The notes: a model not told the origin generated them from the letters alone. A stretch of DNA of 64,000 nt from JAIBJN01 sp963775505 (GCA_963775505.1 CAVZIL010000009.1:124001-188000); one strand, 5' to 3'. Positions 1 through 8,445 are shown, numbered from the stretch's first letter. Numbers and translations are program-made.

Positions 1-161
1 AGCTCGTGGTCACGCTCTACTACTACGAGGAGCTGACCCTCCGGGAGATCGGCGAGGTGCTCGGCGTCACCGAGTCGCGCGTCTCGCAGCTCCACACGAA
101 GGCGATCCTCCGCCTGAAGGCCCGTCTCTCGGCGACGCTCGTCCGCGCCGGCCGAGACTAG
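1..161 (+). CDS. FliA/WhiG-type RNA polymerase sigma factor, C-terminal end
   Basis: Only the last 52 codons are in the window; the 5' part lies upstream. The reading frame beginning at base 3 gives a sigma region 4 helix-turn-helix (YYYEELTLREIGEVLGVTES then RVSQLHTKAILRLK), which contacts the -35 promoter element. The combination of EELTLREIGEVLGVTESRVSQ is typical of the group 3 sigma-28/WhiG family rather than ECF sigmas, whose region 4 usually reads differently. The stop TAG shares the tetranucleotide CTAG with the stop of the convergent acetyltransferase gene. Family assignment rests on region 4 alone, so a sporulation-type (SigF/B) sigma cannot be fully excluded. Confidence 0.8.
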   Translation, partial: LVVTLYYYEELTLREIGEVLGVTESRVSQLHTKAILRLKARLSATLVRAGRD

Positions 162-607
162 CCCGGAAGCCACTCGTAGAGCGCGTCCGGCTCGCGCTCC
201 TCGTTCCCCGCTCCGTCGGTCAGCTCGACGAGGCGCAGGCCGCGCCGCTCGTAGAAGCGGCGAGCGCCGGCATTGCGCTGGAAGACCCAGAGCCGGAAGC
301 CGGCGGGACGCATCTCCTTCGCCCGCCCGAGCAGGGCGCTGCCGAGGCCCCGCCCTTGGAGGTCGGGGTCGACGTACAGGTGCCCGAGCACGTCACCCTC
401 GAGCGCCGCGAAGCCGGCGAGGCGCCCGCCGTACTCGGCCACGACGACCTCGTGCCCGCCGAGAACGACGTCGCGGATCCAGCTGCGAGTCTCGGCTTCG
501 GTGTGCAGGTCGGGGAGGCACGGCATCGCCTCTCTGCGCGCGGCGAGGAACACGTCCGCGACCGCCTGCGCATCGTCCGGGCGTGCTGTTCGCAGCGCGG
601 GCTCCAT
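158..607 (-). CDS. GNAT-family N-acetyltransferase
   Basis: A 149-residue protein of normal GNAT length. The acetyl-CoA binding signature is visible as LYVDPDLQGRGLGSALL (about residues 78-93; Q/RxxGxG/A core), followed by a beta strand LWVFQRN and the common NAGARRFYERRGL helix (about 112-124) that closes the fold. The acyl acceptor cannot be read from the sequence. I chose the ATG at 607; an ATG nine bases upstream (616) is also in frame. The much longer open frame reading on through the next gene on this strand is an antisense shadow of the GTPase gene. Convergent with the sigma factor gene, stops overlapping by four bases, and divergent from the EF-G-like gene. Confidence 0.88.
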   Translation of the reverse strand: MEPALRTARPDDAQAVADVFLAARREAMPCLPDLHTEAETRSWIRDVVLGGHEVVVAEYGGRLAGFAALEGDVLGHLYVDPDLQGRGLGSALLGRAKEMRPAGFRLWVFQRNAGARRFYERRGLRLVELTDGAGNEEREPDALYEWLPG

Positions 608-643
608 GGCCGACATCTTCCCTGCACCTTGCGACCAAGTCGG

Positions 644-649
644 TAAACT
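644..649 (+). promoter_or_regulatory. Putative -10 element of the EF-G-like gene
   Basis: TAAACT matches the TANNNT -10 consensus and ends nine bases before the GTG start at 659, with no Shine-Dalgarno sequence between. That spacing would place transcription initiation at or next to the start codon, i.e. a leaderless message. No good -35 was identified. Confidence 0.45.
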
Positions 650-658
650 CGCCAGCCC

Positions 659-2704
659 GTGCCGCAGTTCGAGCCGAGCAAGATCCGGAACGTCGCCGTG
701 GTCGGCCATCGAGGGACCGGGAAGACCTCGCTGGTCGAGGCACTGCTCTTCCAGGCCGGCGCCACCAACCGCCTGGGGTCGGTCGAGGGCTCCTCGACCG
801 TCTCCGACTGGGACGAGGACGAGCAGCGGCGGCAGATGTCGCTGGCCGCCTCGGTCTGCCACGCGGAATGGCAGGGCCGCAAGATCAACCTCGTCGACAC
901 GCCGGGCGATCCCGGCTTCCAGGCAGACACGCTGGCGTCCCTCCGCGTCGTCGAAGGCGCGCTCTTCACCGTGAACGGCGTCAACGGGGTCGAGGTGCAG
1001 ACGACGCGCCTCTGGGAGCGCGCGGAGGGGCTCGGCCTCTGCCGCGTCGTCTTCGTGACCATGCTCGACCGCGAGCGCGCGGACTTCTTCGCCGCGCTGG
1101 AGCAGCTTCGCGGCCAGCTCTCCGACCGCTGCGTCGCCGTGCAGATCCCGATCGGCCACGAGCACGAGCTCGAGGGGATCGTCGACCTCTTCCACATGCG
1201 CGCCTACATGGACCCGGACGGCGAGCGCGAGTCGAATCCCGTCGACATTCCGGAGTCCGTCGCCGCGCAGGCGGCGGAGTACCGCGAGCAGCTCGTCGAC
1301 TCGGTCGTCGAGACCGACGAGGCGCTGATGGAGCGCTACCTCGAGGAGGGCGAGGTCTCGGGCGACGAGCTCGCGGGGGCGCTCAAGAACGCTGTCGTGG
1401 CCGGCGACCTCTTCCCGGTCGCGTGCGGCGTCCCGACGAAGAACCTCGGCACGACCGGTCTCCTCGACCTGCTGGTGGAGGGAATCCCCTCGCCGGCCAA
1501 GAAGCCGCTCGAGGCCGGCGTCGACGGGGGAGGGCCGGCCGCCTTCGTCTTCAAGACGGTCGCCGACCCATTCGCCGGCCGCATCAACGTCTTCCGCGTG
1601 CTCTCGGGCACGCTCGCCTCCGACTCGAACCTCGTCAACTCGCGCACCCGCGGCAAGGAGCGCGTCGGGCAGCTGCTGCTGCTCCAGGGGAAGGACCACG
1701 AGCCCGCGCAGGAGTTCGGGGAGGGGGACATCGGCGCCGTCGCCAAGCTCAAGGAGACCGGAACCGGCGACGTCCTCCTCAACGAGGACCGGCCGATCGA
1801 CCTGCCGCCTCTCGACTTCCCGCAGCCCGTCATGAGCTTCGCCATCACGCCCAAGGCCAAGGGCGACGAGGAGAAGATGGCTACCGCGCTCAGGCGCCTC
1901 CACGAGGAGGATCCGACGCTGACGCTCCGGCGCGACGAGCAGACCGGGGAGCAGCTCCTCGGCGGGCTGTCCCAGGTACACGTCGAGGTGGCCGTCGACC
2001 GCCTTCGGCGGCGCTTCGGCGTCGAGGTCGACCTGCACCAGCCGCGCGTCCCGTACCTGGAGACCATCCGCAGGGAGTCGAGGGCGCAGGGCCGCTACAA
2101 GAAGCAGACGGGCGGGCGCGGCCAGTTCGGCGACTGCCAAATCGTGCTCGAGCCGCTGCCCGCGCACGAGGGCTACGAGTTCGTCGACAAGATCGTCGGC
2201 GGCGTCATCCCGCAGAGCTTCCGTCCGGCGGTCGACAAGGGCATCCAGGAGGCGATGATGCACGGCGAGCTCGCCGGCGCGCCGGTGACCGGCGTTCGCG
2301 TCCTCCTCGTCGACGGCTCGTACCACTCGGTCGACTCCTCGGAGATGGCGTTCAAGATCGCCGGCTCGCTCGCGTTCAAGAGCGCCTACGAGCAGGCCAA
2401 CCCGGTCCTGCTCGAGCCGATCATGTCCCTCGAGGCGGCGGTTCCGGACGACAGCGTAGGTGCCGTCAACGGCGATCTCAACTCGCGCCGCGGCCGCCTG
2501 CTCGGAATGGAGCCGACCGGCGCAGGGCTGACCAGCATCAAGGCCGAGGTGCCGATGGCGGACGTGCTCACCTACTCGCAGTCGCTCACCTCGTTGACGG
2601 GCGGCCGCGGCGACTACACGCTCGGGTTCCTCCGCTACGAGGAGGTGCCGACGCACATCGCGCAGAAGATCATGGAACAAGCCAAGAAGGAGGGCGACGA
2701 ATGA
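659..2704 (+). CDS. EF-G-like translational GTPase (FusA2 type)
   Basis: A 681-residue paralogue of elongation factor G. Domains in order: GTPase with P-loop GHRGTGKT (16-23) and DTPG (80-83), an EF-Tu domain 2-like barrel (about 280-370), then domains III-V with the EF-G domain IV core GRYKKQTGGRGQFGDCQI (about 480-497) and the C-terminal LTSLTGGRGDYTL region. Canonical EF-G ends with comparable motifs and sits in the str operon with rpsL/rpsG/tuf; this gene stands alone, as the second EF-G-like genes of actinobacteria do. Oddity: the G4 motif NKxD, which reads guanine, is TMLD (134-137), so nucleotide preference may differ. Start GTG chosen because it directly precedes the conserved IRNVAVVGHRG strand and follows a -10-like hexamer. 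The exact cellular role of this paralogue is not known to me. Confidence 0.88.
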   Translation: MPQFEPSKIRNVAVVGHRGTGKTSLVEALLFQAGATNRLGSVEGSSTVSDWDEDEQRRQMSLAASVCHAEWQGRKINLVDTPGDPGFQADTLASLRVVEGALFTVNGVNGVEVQTTRLWERAEGLGLCRVVFVTMLDRERADFFAALEQLRGQLSDRCVAVQIPIGHEHELEGIVDLFHMRAYMDPDGERESNPVDIPESVAAQAAEYREQLVDSVVETDEALMERYLEEGEVSGDELAGALKNAVVAGDLFPVACGVPTKNLGTTGLLDLLVEGIPSPAKKPLEAGVDGGGPAAFVFKTVADPFAGRINVFRVLSGTLASDSNLVNSRTRGKERVGQLLLLQGKDHEPAQEFGEGDIGAVAKLKETGTGDVLLNEDRPIDLPPLDFPQPVMSFAITPKAKGDEEKMATALRRLHEEDPTLTLRRDEQTGEQLLGGLSQVHVEVAVDRLRRRFGVEVDLHQPRVPYLETIRRESRAQGRYKKQTGGRGQFGDCQIVLEPLPAHEGYEFVDKIVGGVIPQSFRPAVDKGIQEAMMHGELAGAPVTGVRVLLVDGSYHSVDSSEMAFKIAGSLAFKSAYEQANPVLLEPIMSLEAAVPDDSVGAVNGDLNSRRGRLLGMEPTGAGLTSIKAEVPMADVLTYSQSLTSLTGGRGDYTLGFLRYEEVPTHIAQKIMEQAKKEGDE

Positions 2705-2727
2705 CCGTCGCTCGCCTCCGGCTCCTC

Positions 2728-2797
2728 CGTGGGGGAACCATGTTTCCCCCACGAGCCCCCTCTTTGATGCAGTGAGGGAACCTCCCGGTTCCCTCAC
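2728..2797 (+). terminator. Two tandem perfect hairpins after the EF-G-like gene
   Basis: Hairpin one pairs 2728-2737 with 2744-2753 (10 bp, loop CCATGT). Hairpin two pairs 2772-2782 with 2787-2797 (11 bp, loop TCCC). Neither has a T tract, so if they terminate transcription they are not classical intrinsic terminators; they may instead mark the mRNA 3' end or slow polymerase. Confidence 0.6.
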
Positions 2798-2830
2798 ACC
2801 CCTCCGCGGTCATCGACCGGAGGCCGGACG

Positions 2831-3445
2831 ATGACCGTCGTCCGCAGACAGGACGTCCAGCGCACGTGCGCGATCTGCCACCGGACGCTGCTCATGGGCG
2901 AGCGCGCGGTGCGCTTCACGCCGGGCGGAGACGACTGGGTGGACGTCTGCGCCCTCTGCACCACCACGGCCGACGACCACGGCTGGATCAAGGAGGGCAG
3001 CCCGACGACCCCGATCGTCCCGGAGACCCGCCGGCGCCGGCGCTTCGGCGGGCTCGCGGCGCTTCTCGAGACGCGCCGGGCCGAGCCGGAGCCGACCATC
3101 TCCGAGCCCATGTATCGCCGCCTCTCTCCGGAGGAGCAGGCGATCGTCGAGGCGGCCGACCTCTTCAACGACAGCGCCTACAGCCGCACGATCGCGGGCA
3201 TCGCCAAGAGCCTTGGCGACGCACGCGTCAGCCTGCTGCCGCTCTCGGGCGTGAACCCCGAGGTCGTGATCACGATCGCCTGGGACATCTCCTGGTACCA
3301 GTACCGCGTCTCGCCGGAATCGCCGCAGCACGTGCGGCTCGCCGAGCGCGGCTACGAGCTGGACGACCTCGATCCGCGCTTCGCGGCGTGGAACGGCCAC
3401 CTCGGCGGGGACGGCCGCGTCACGCCCGACATCCCGCGGTTGTAG
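2831..3445 (+). CDS. Conserved hypothetical protein with N-terminal zinc-ribbon-like cysteines
   Basis: A 204-residue protein I cannot assign to a named family. The first 45 residues hold two CxxC pairs (CAIC near 15-18 and CALC near 41-44), spaced like a small zinc ribbon. A basic, proline-containing linker with RRRRRFGG follows, then an acidic C-terminal domain (about 95-204) with LSPEEQAIVEAADLFNDSAYSRTIAGIAKSLG (two helices) and VNPEVVITIAWDISWYQYRV (strands). ATG at 2831 follows two hairpins that separate it from the GTPase gene. The short gene at 3474 follows after 28 bases and may be co-transcribed. Function unknown. Confidence 0.75.
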   Translation: MTVVRRQDVQRTCAICHRTLLMGERAVRFTPGGDDWVDVCALCTTTADDHGWIKEGSPTTPIVPETRRRRRFGGLAALLETRRAEPEPTISEPMYRRLSPEEQAIVEAADLFNDSAYSRTIAGIAKSLGDARVSLLPLSGVNPEVVITIAWDISWYQYRVSPESPQHVRLAERGYELDDLDPRFAAWNGHLGGDGRVTPDIPRL

Positions 3446-3473
3446 GCTCGCGCCCGGGCTGCCGATACAGAGG

Positions 3474-3707
3474 ATGGACATGATCTACTGCGTGATCCCC
3501 CCGGAGCTCGAGGCGGAGCTGTACGAGAAGCTCGTCGAGCACTACAAGGACAACCCCAACGTCGAGGTCATCGTCGACCGCCGCTCGGGACCGGATCGGC
3601 GCAAGAACGGCACCGGGCCTCCGGCCGGCGAGAAGCGGACGATCCGCGACCGCCGTCGTGCGCGGCCGGGCACGTTCCCCTCGACGGAGCCCCCCGAAGC
3701 CGCCTAG
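3474..3707 (+). CDS. Small basic hypothetical protein
   Basis: 77 residues. The N-terminal half (MDMIYCVIPPELEAELYEKL, then VEHYKDNPNVEVIVDRR) looks like a compact alpha/beta unit. The C-terminal half is rich in arginine with a repeated DRR pattern (DRRSGPDRRKNG and IRDRRRARPG), likely disordered or nucleic-acid binding. ATG at 3474 is preceded by AGAGG; an ATG two codons later is an alternative. Its TAG shares the tetranucleotide CTAG with the stop of the convergent MFS gene. I recognise no named family. Confidence 0.65.
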   Translation: MDMIYCVIPPELEAELYEKLVEHYKDNPNVEVIVDRRSGPDRRKNGTGPPAGEKRTIRDRRRARPGTFPSTEPPEAA

Positions 3708-4876
3708 CCATCGGCGGCTCTCAGCCGTAGCATCGCGACGACTCCGAGGGCGGGCCCGGGCGCGAGGAAGGCGAACGCCCAGCGCCAGCCGACCGCGTCG
3801 GCGAAGAACGGCATCAGCCAGATCGTCGCCACCGTCAGCGTGAAGCCGACCGCGAGCTGCATCGTCAGCGCCGTGCCGACGTAGGCCTGGTCGGCGTGCT
3901 CAGTCACGAGGGTCGAGAACTGCGCCGAGTCGGCGACGACCGTGAAGCCCCAGACCAGCCCGATCGCGAGGACGACCCAGGCAGGGGCGTCCAGGAAGAG
4001 CCCGATCAAGAGCGCGCACGTGCCCGAGACCGCCATGGCGAGCGCCGTCGTCTCCGGCCGGCCGATCCGGTCGCCGAGGACGCCGCCGGCCCAGCAGCCG
4101 ACCGCGCCGGCTGCGATCACTGCGAAGGTCGCGTAGGCAGCGGCCGCCCCGGACTCGACGGCCGTCGCGTAGAAGACGACGAACCAGGCCCACATGGCGT
4201 AGAGCTCCCACATGTGGCCGAAGTAGCCGAGGCTCGCCAGGCGGACGCCCCGGTTCGCGAAGACCCGGCGCGCCTGGTGGGGGTCGAAGGTCGCGCGGGG
4301 GAACGGGTAGGGGCCGTCATGCACCGCGAGCGCGAGCAGCCCTCCGGCCAGAGTCAGCGCGGACGTCGCGTAGACCACGGTGCGCCAGTCGAGCCCGCCG
4401 AGGGCGTTGACGAGGTGCGGGGTCGCCGAGCCGAGCGTCAGGGCTCCGACGAGGATTCCCAGCGCCGTCCCCCGCCCGCGGCGGAACCACGTCGCCATCA
4501 GCTTGAGCGCGGGCGGGTAGACGCCCGCGAGGAAGAAGCCGGTGAGGAAGCGGAGCGGGATCGCGGGGCCCGCGCTCGAGACGGCTGCGACGAGCACGTT
4601 CGCGGCGGCGGCGCCGGCCGCGCCCGTGAGGATGACGAGCCGAGGCGCGACGACGTCGGCCACGTTCAGCACGCTGGAGACGAGCGCGCCGGTGACGAAG
4701 CCGAGCTGGACGGCGATCGTCAGCCAGGCCGCGGCGGTGTCGCCGAGGCCCCAGTCGTCGCGGAGCTGGGGCACGACCGCGCTCGCCGAGAACCACGTCG
4801 TCATCGCCAGGACGAGCGACGCCGCGAGGAGCGCCAGGGCCCGCGAGCGGCCCGACGCTACAGGGACTCGGTCCAT
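3704..4876 (-). CDS. Major facilitator superfamily transporter
   Basis: A 390-residue integral membrane protein with about twelve hydrophobic segments and short basic loops, the expected length for an MFS permease. The N-terminal half contains FSASAVVPQLRDDWGLGDTA and the second half begins near the middle cytoplasmic loop (about 190-210). The loop GDRIGRPETTALAMA near residue 268 resembles the G-x-x-x-D-R-x-G-R MFS signature. Substrate cannot be inferred. It begins 19 bases inside the 3' end of the upstream MaoC-like gene on the same strand, so the two are almost certainly translated from one message; this suggests uptake or efflux of an acid or thioester-derived compound, but that is inference from context only. 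Confidence 0.85.
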   Translation of the reverse strand: MDRVPVASGRSRALALLAASLVLAMTTWFSASAVVPQLRDDWGLGDTAAAWLTIAVQLGFVTGALVSSVLNVADVVAPRLVILTGAAGAAAANVLVAAVSSAGPAIPLRFLTGFFLAGVYPPALKLMATWFRRGRGTALGILVGALTLGSATPHLVNALGGLDWRTVVYATSALTLAGGLLALAVHDGPYPFPRATFDPHQARRVFANRGVRLASLGYFGHMWELYAMWAWFVVFYATAVESGAAAAYATFAVIAAGAVGCWAGGVLGDRIGRPETTALAMAVSGTCALLIGLFLDAPAWVVLAIGLVWGFTVVADSAQFSTLVTEHADQAYVGTALTMQLAVGFTLTVATIWLMPFFADAVGWRWAFAFLAPGPALGVVAMLRLRAADG

Positions 4877-5256
4877 ACGAGCGCGGTGCCGTCGAGGACG
4901 ACCGTCCCGTCCTGGTTCGAGATCGTCGTGCGGAGCTTCGTGATCGGCTTGTCCTCGCGTGCTTCCAGGACTTCGACCTCGGCGGTGATCTCGTCACCCG
5001 GCCTGACGGGCGCCTGGAAGCTCCAGTCGACGTGCAGGAAGACGCTCCCCGGGCCGGGGAGGTCCTCGGCCACCACGGCGTTCAGGAGCCCGGTCGTGAC
5101 GCCGCCCTGAACGATGATCCCGCCGAAGCGCGAGCGCGCCGCCGCCTCCTCGTCGTAGTGGAGCGGATTGCGGTCGCCGGTCAGCTCCGTGAAGAGCTCG
5201 ATGTCCTCGGGACGCACGCGCCGCGTCCGGCTCGCCTTGTCGCCGACGGTGGGCAC
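4858..5256 (-). CDS. MaoC-like hot-dog fold dehydratase
   Basis: 132 residues, the length of single-domain MaoC/R-specific enoyl-CoA hydratases. The hydratase-2 signature is visible as FTELTGDRNPLHYDEEAAARSRFGG with the catalytic Asp-x-x-x-x-His arrangement (D at about 28, H at about 33). It is followed by GGIIVQGGVTTGLL on the central helix and by the hot-dog strands VHVDWSFQAPVRPGDEITAE (VHLDWSF-like). Probable role: hydration of enoyl thioesters. The MFS gene overlaps its 3' end. Divergent from the aldehyde dehydrogenase gene with a 45-base gap that holds promoters for both. Confidence 0.88.
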   Translation of the reverse strand: MPTVGDKASRTRRVRPEDIELFTELTGDRNPLHYDEEAAARSRFGGIIVQGGVTTGLLNAVVAEDLPGPGSVFLHVDWSFQAPVRPGDEITAEVEVLEAREDKPITKLRTTISNQDGTVVLDGTALVWTESL

Positions 5257-5301
5257 TGGCGCAAGCCTAGAATCGGAACCGGAAACACGACAAGGAGCGA
5301 G

Positions 5302-6793
5302 ATGGCGACCGCAACGACAGAGACTTCGAAGAACTTCATCGGCGGCGAGTGGGTTGACGCCTCCGGCGACGAGACGTTCGACACGACGAACCCGGCCACC
5401 GGCGAGACGATCGGGACCTTCCCGCGCTCGCCCGAGGTCGACGTCGACCGCGCGGTCGAGGCCGCGAAGGGAGGCGTACGAGAGCTGGCGCCTCGTGCCC
5501 GCTCCGCGCCGCGGCGAGGTCCTCTTCCGCGTCGCTCAGCGCTTCGTCGAGCGCAAGGACGAGCTGACCGAGCTGATGGTGCGCGAGATGGGCAAGGTGC
5601 GCGCCGAGGCAGGCGGCGACGTCCAGGAGGCGATCGACATGACCTTCTACATGGCCGGCGAGGGCCGCCGCCTCTTCGGCCAGACGACCCCGTCGGAGAT
5701 GCCGGACAAGTTCCAGATGAGCGTCCGCATGCCGGTCGGCGTCGTCGGCGCGATCACGCCGTGGAACTTCCCCATCGCCATCCCGAGCTGGAAGATCGCG
5801 CCCGCCCTCGTCTGCGGCAACACGGTCGTCTTCAAGCCCGCGCGCGACACGCCGATGCTCGGCCAGCGCTTCGTCGAGATCTTCGAGGAGGCGGGGCTGC
5901 CGCCGGGCGTGCTCAATATCGTCCACGGCGGCGGCGAGTCCGTGGGCGAGTGCCTCGTCAAGCACCCCGACGTGCCGTTGATCTCGCTGACGGGCTCCCG
6001 CGAGGTCGGGATCAAGACGGCCGAGAACGGCGCCGCCTACCTAAAGCACATCCACCTCGAGCTCGGCGGCAAGAACGCGATCATCGTCATGGACGACGCC
6101 GACCTCGACCTTGCGGTCGAGGGGATCATCTGGTCGGCGTTCGGGACGTCCGGCCAGCGCTGCACCGCGGCGAGTCGCGTCATCGCCGGCAAGTCGGTCT
6201 ACGACGCGCTCGCCTCGAAGCTCGTGGAGCAGACCGAGAAGCTTCGCCTCGGCGACGGCCTCGAGGACTCCACGGACGTCGGCCCGGTCGTCAACCGCTC
6301 GGCCCTGGAGAAGATCCACTCCTATACCGAGATCGGCAAAGACGAGGGGGCGACGCTCCTCACCGGCGGGGAGATCGCCACCGAGAACGGGCTCGACAGG
6401 GGCTCCTTCTACCGGCCGACGCTCTTCGGCGACGTCGAGCCGGGGATGCGGATCGCGCAGGAGGAGATCTTCGGCCCGACTACCGCGCTCATCCGCGCGA
6501 CCGATGTCGACGAGGCGATCAAGATCGCCAACGGCATCGAGTACGGGCTCTCCTCGTCGATCTTCACGAGCGACGTGAACAAGGCCTTCAAGGCGATGCG
6601 CGACCTGAACGCCGGCATCACGTACATCAACGCCGGGACGACCGGCGCGGAAGTCCACCTCCCCTTCGGCGGCACGAAGGGCACCGGCAACGGCCACCGG
6701 GAGGCGGGACAGGCGGCGCTCGACTTCTACACCGAGTGGAAGTCGATCTACGTCGACTACTCCGGCAAGCTTCAGCGCGCCCAGATTGATTGA
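5302..6793 (+). CDS. NAD(P)-dependent aldehyde dehydrogenase, frameshifted near the N-terminus
   Basis: Oxidises an aldehyde to the acid. The frame from ATG 5302 (MATATTETSKNFIGGEWVD) runs to about 5468, where one extra G in a GGG run (5469-5471) shifts it; the +1 frame continues with AYESWRLVPAPRRGE and reaches the stop at 6791. Corrected, the protein is about 496 residues, normal for the family. Visible landmarks: cofactor-binding ITPWNFPIAIP, the general base region LELGGKNA, the catalytic cysteine in SGQRCTAASR, and C-terminal EEIFGP and PFGGTKGTGNGHREAG. SD AAGGAG precedes the ATG, and TAGAAT (5267-5272) may be its -10. First gene of a cluster with the cupin, NIF3-like and RNase H genes. 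Sequencing error or recent lesion; all catalytic residues are intact. Confidence 0.85.
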
Positions 6794-6797
6794 CCTG

Positions 6798-7154
6798 ATG
6801 TTGGAGAAGGTCAACCTCGCGGAGAAGCTCGCGAGCGTCGACGAGCCCTTCAGCCCGAGGATCGTCGGCTTCTACAACGACACGAAGATCCAGGTCGCCA
6901 AGACGAAGGGGCCATTCGTCTGGCATTCGCACCCCGACACGGACGACCTCTTCCTCGTTCTCGCGGGGCGGCTCCGGGTCGAGCTCCGTGACGGTGACGT
7001 CGAGCTGGGGGAGGGGGAGCTGCTCGTCGTGCCGCGGGGCGTCGAGCACCGGCCCGTCGCGGACGACGAGGCTCACGTCCTCCTGCTCGAGCTGAAGGGG
7101 ACGCCGAACACGGGCGATGCCGACGCCGAGCCGGCGCCCGAGGTCGAGATCTGA
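6798..7154 (+). CDS. Small cupin-domain protein
   Basis: 118 residues from ATG 6798, four bases after the aldehyde dehydrogenase stop. A single cupin barrel: motif 1 as WHSHPDTDDLFLVLAGRL (about 42-59, with the metal-binding HxH and downstream acidic residues) and motif 2 as GELLVVPRGVEHRPVADD (about 74-91, including the C-terminal histidine). The residues expected to bind one divalent metal are present. Such stand-alone cupins are often isomerases or sugar/mannose-6-phosphate-isomerase-like enzymes, but nothing here fixes the substrate. The TTG at 6786 would overlap the upstream gene and is less likely. The NIF3-like gene follows directly. Confidence 0.85.
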   Translation: MLEKVNLAEKLASVDEPFSPRIVGFYNDTKIQVAKTKGPFVWHSHPDTDDLFLVLAGRLRVELRDGDVELGEGELLVVPRGVEHRPVADDEAHVLLLELKGTPNTGDADAEPAPEVEI

Positions 7155-7168
7155 ACCGCAAGCTCGTC

Positions 7169-7471
7169 GTGTTCGTCCCGCGCGAGGCGCTCGCGGACGT
7201 GCGTGATGCGCTCTTCGCGGCAGGTGCCGGCCGGATCGGCGACTACGAGCGCTGCTCGTGGTACACGGCCGGCACAGGCACGTTCCTGGGCGGCGCGGCG
7301 ACGTCGCCGTCGCTGGGGGAGGCCGGGCGCGAGGAGCGGGTCGCGGAGCTGCGCCTGGAGACGGTTTACCCCGTGGAGCGCGAGGCCGAGGTCGTTGCCG
7401 CCCTCCGGCGTGCGCATCCCTACGAGGAGCCCGCCTTCGACCTCTACGCGCTCCTCGAGCCGCCCGCGTGA
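7169..7471 (+). CDS. NIF3-like/YqfO C-terminal domain protein
   Basis: 100 residues from GTG 7169. The sequence VFVPREALADVRDALFAAGAG, then RIGDYERCSWYTAGTGTFLG and the closing RRAHPYEEPAFDLY match the inserted domain of NIF3/YbgI-YqfO proteins, which also exists alone as a small trimeric protein. The HPYEE motif is diagnostic. In-frame conserved-looking codons (LNRKLV) continue six codons upstream to a CTG at 7151 that overlaps the cupin stop, so the true start may be there. Its TGA overlaps the GTG of the RNase H gene, showing translational coupling. No enzymatic role is assured for the isolated domain. Confidence 0.8.
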   Translation: MFVPREALADVRDALFAAGAGRIGDYERCSWYTAGTGTFLGGAATSPSLGEAGREERVAELRLETVYPVEREAEVVAALRRAHPYEEPAFDLYALLEPPA

Positions 7472-7869
7472 GGGGGCGCCTCTTCACGGACGGAGGCGCA
7501 CGCGGAAACCCGGGCCCCGCCGCGGCGGCCTATGTCCTGGAGGCCGACGACGGCACGGTGCTCGCGGCGCACGGCGAGGCGATCGGGATCGCGACGAACA
7601 ACGTCGCCGAGTACCGCGCCCTTGTCGCCGGGCTCGAGCAGGCGCGCGATCTCGGCGTGGACCAGCTCGAGGTCGTCTCCGACTCCGAGCTCCTCGTCAA
7701 GCAGATGCGCGGCGAGTACAAGGTGAAGAACGCCGCTCTCCGCGAGCTCTCGGCGCGGGCGGCCCGCCTCGCGGAGGAGCTCGGCGCCGTCCGCTACACC
7801 GCCGTGCGCCGCGAGCACAACGAGCTGGCCGACCGCCTCGTGAACGAGGCGCTCGACGCGGCCACTTGA
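7468..7869 (+). CDS. RNase H-like nuclease (single domain)
   Basis: 133 residues; GTG 7468 overlaps the preceding stop as GTGA. Cleaves the RNA strand of RNA-DNA hybrids. The acidic active site is visible: D8 in FTDGGARGNPGP, E48 in NNVAEYRALV, D72 in VSDSELLVKQM and the final Asp in EHNELADRLVNEA (about 121), with the KVKNAALREL segment between. It matches the actinobacterial RNase H domain found fused to a phosphatase domain in some relatives; here it is stand-alone. Last gene of the ALDH-cupin-NIF3 cluster. Confidence 0.9.
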   Translation: MRGRLFTDGGARGNPGPAAAAYVLEADDGTVLAAHGEAIGIATNNVAEYRALVAGLEQARDLGVDQLEVVSDSELLVKQMRGEYKVKNAALRELSARAARLAEELGAVRYTAVRREHNELADRLVNEALDAAT

Positions 7870-7902
7870 ACCGGCGGCGCGCGGAGCGCATGCTGTACCG
7901 CC

Positions 7903-8445
7903 ATGACCGTCGCCGTCCCTGTCGGCAACCGTCTGCGCGCGCTTCGCAAGGAGCGGAGGATGACGATCCCCCAGCTTGCCGCCGCGACGGGCCTGACCAA
8001 CGGGTTCATCAGCCAGCTCGAGCGCGACCTCACCTCCGCGTCGCTCTCGTCGCTCGCGCGCATCGCCGCCGCGCTCGACGTCCGCATCGGTCACCTCGTC
8101 GACGGCACGCCGGTCGGCGAGGGCCAGCCGGTCCTCCACCTCCGGGGCCAGGACCACCTCTTGCTCTCGTCTCCCGAGGAGATGCGCTTCCACGTCACGG
8201 AGTCGCACATCGAGCCTGGAGCGAGCGCCGGCGACCAGCTCTACACACTGCCCTGCGACGTCGAGATCGTCCAAGTCCTCGAGGGCTCGCTCGTGCTGCG
8301 GGTCGGGGACGTGACGAACCTCCTGCGCGCAGGCGACTCCTTCACCTACGCGCCGCGCGACCCGCACACGTGGCGGAACCCGTCGGAGACGGAGCCGGCC
8401 GTCGTCCTCTGGCTGGCCGTCCCGAATCCCTACGCGCGGCTATAA
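7903..8445 (+). CDS. XRE-family transcriptional regulator with C-terminal cupin
   Basis: 180 residues. An N-terminal helix-turn-helix of the XRE type spans about 8-63 (LRALRKERRMTIPQLAAATGL, then TNGFISQLERDLTSASLSSL) and a cupin sensor domain spans about 100-178 with PCDVEIVQVLEGSLVLRVGD and GDSFTYAPRDPHTWRNPS. Regulators of this build usually control amine, amino acid or aldehyde metabolism, so the nearby aldehyde dehydrogenase cluster is a candidate target. ATG at 7903 follows the RNase H stop by 33 bases. The tRNA-Gly promoter overlaps its last codons. Confidence 0.88.
   Translation: MTVAVPVGNRLRALRKERRMTIPQLAAATGLTNGFISQLERDLTSASLSSLARIAAALDVRIGHLVDGTPVGEGQPVLHLRGQDHLLLSSPEEMRFHVTESHIEPGASAGDQLYTLPCDVEIVQVLEGSLVLRVGDVTNLLRAGDSFTYAPRDPHTWRNPSETEPAVVLWLAVPNPYARL

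Noticed and set aside
158..2797. 879-codon open frame on the minus strand
   Set aside because: Only its last ~150 codons (GNAT) are real; the rest mirrors the EF-G-like gene and has shadow composition.
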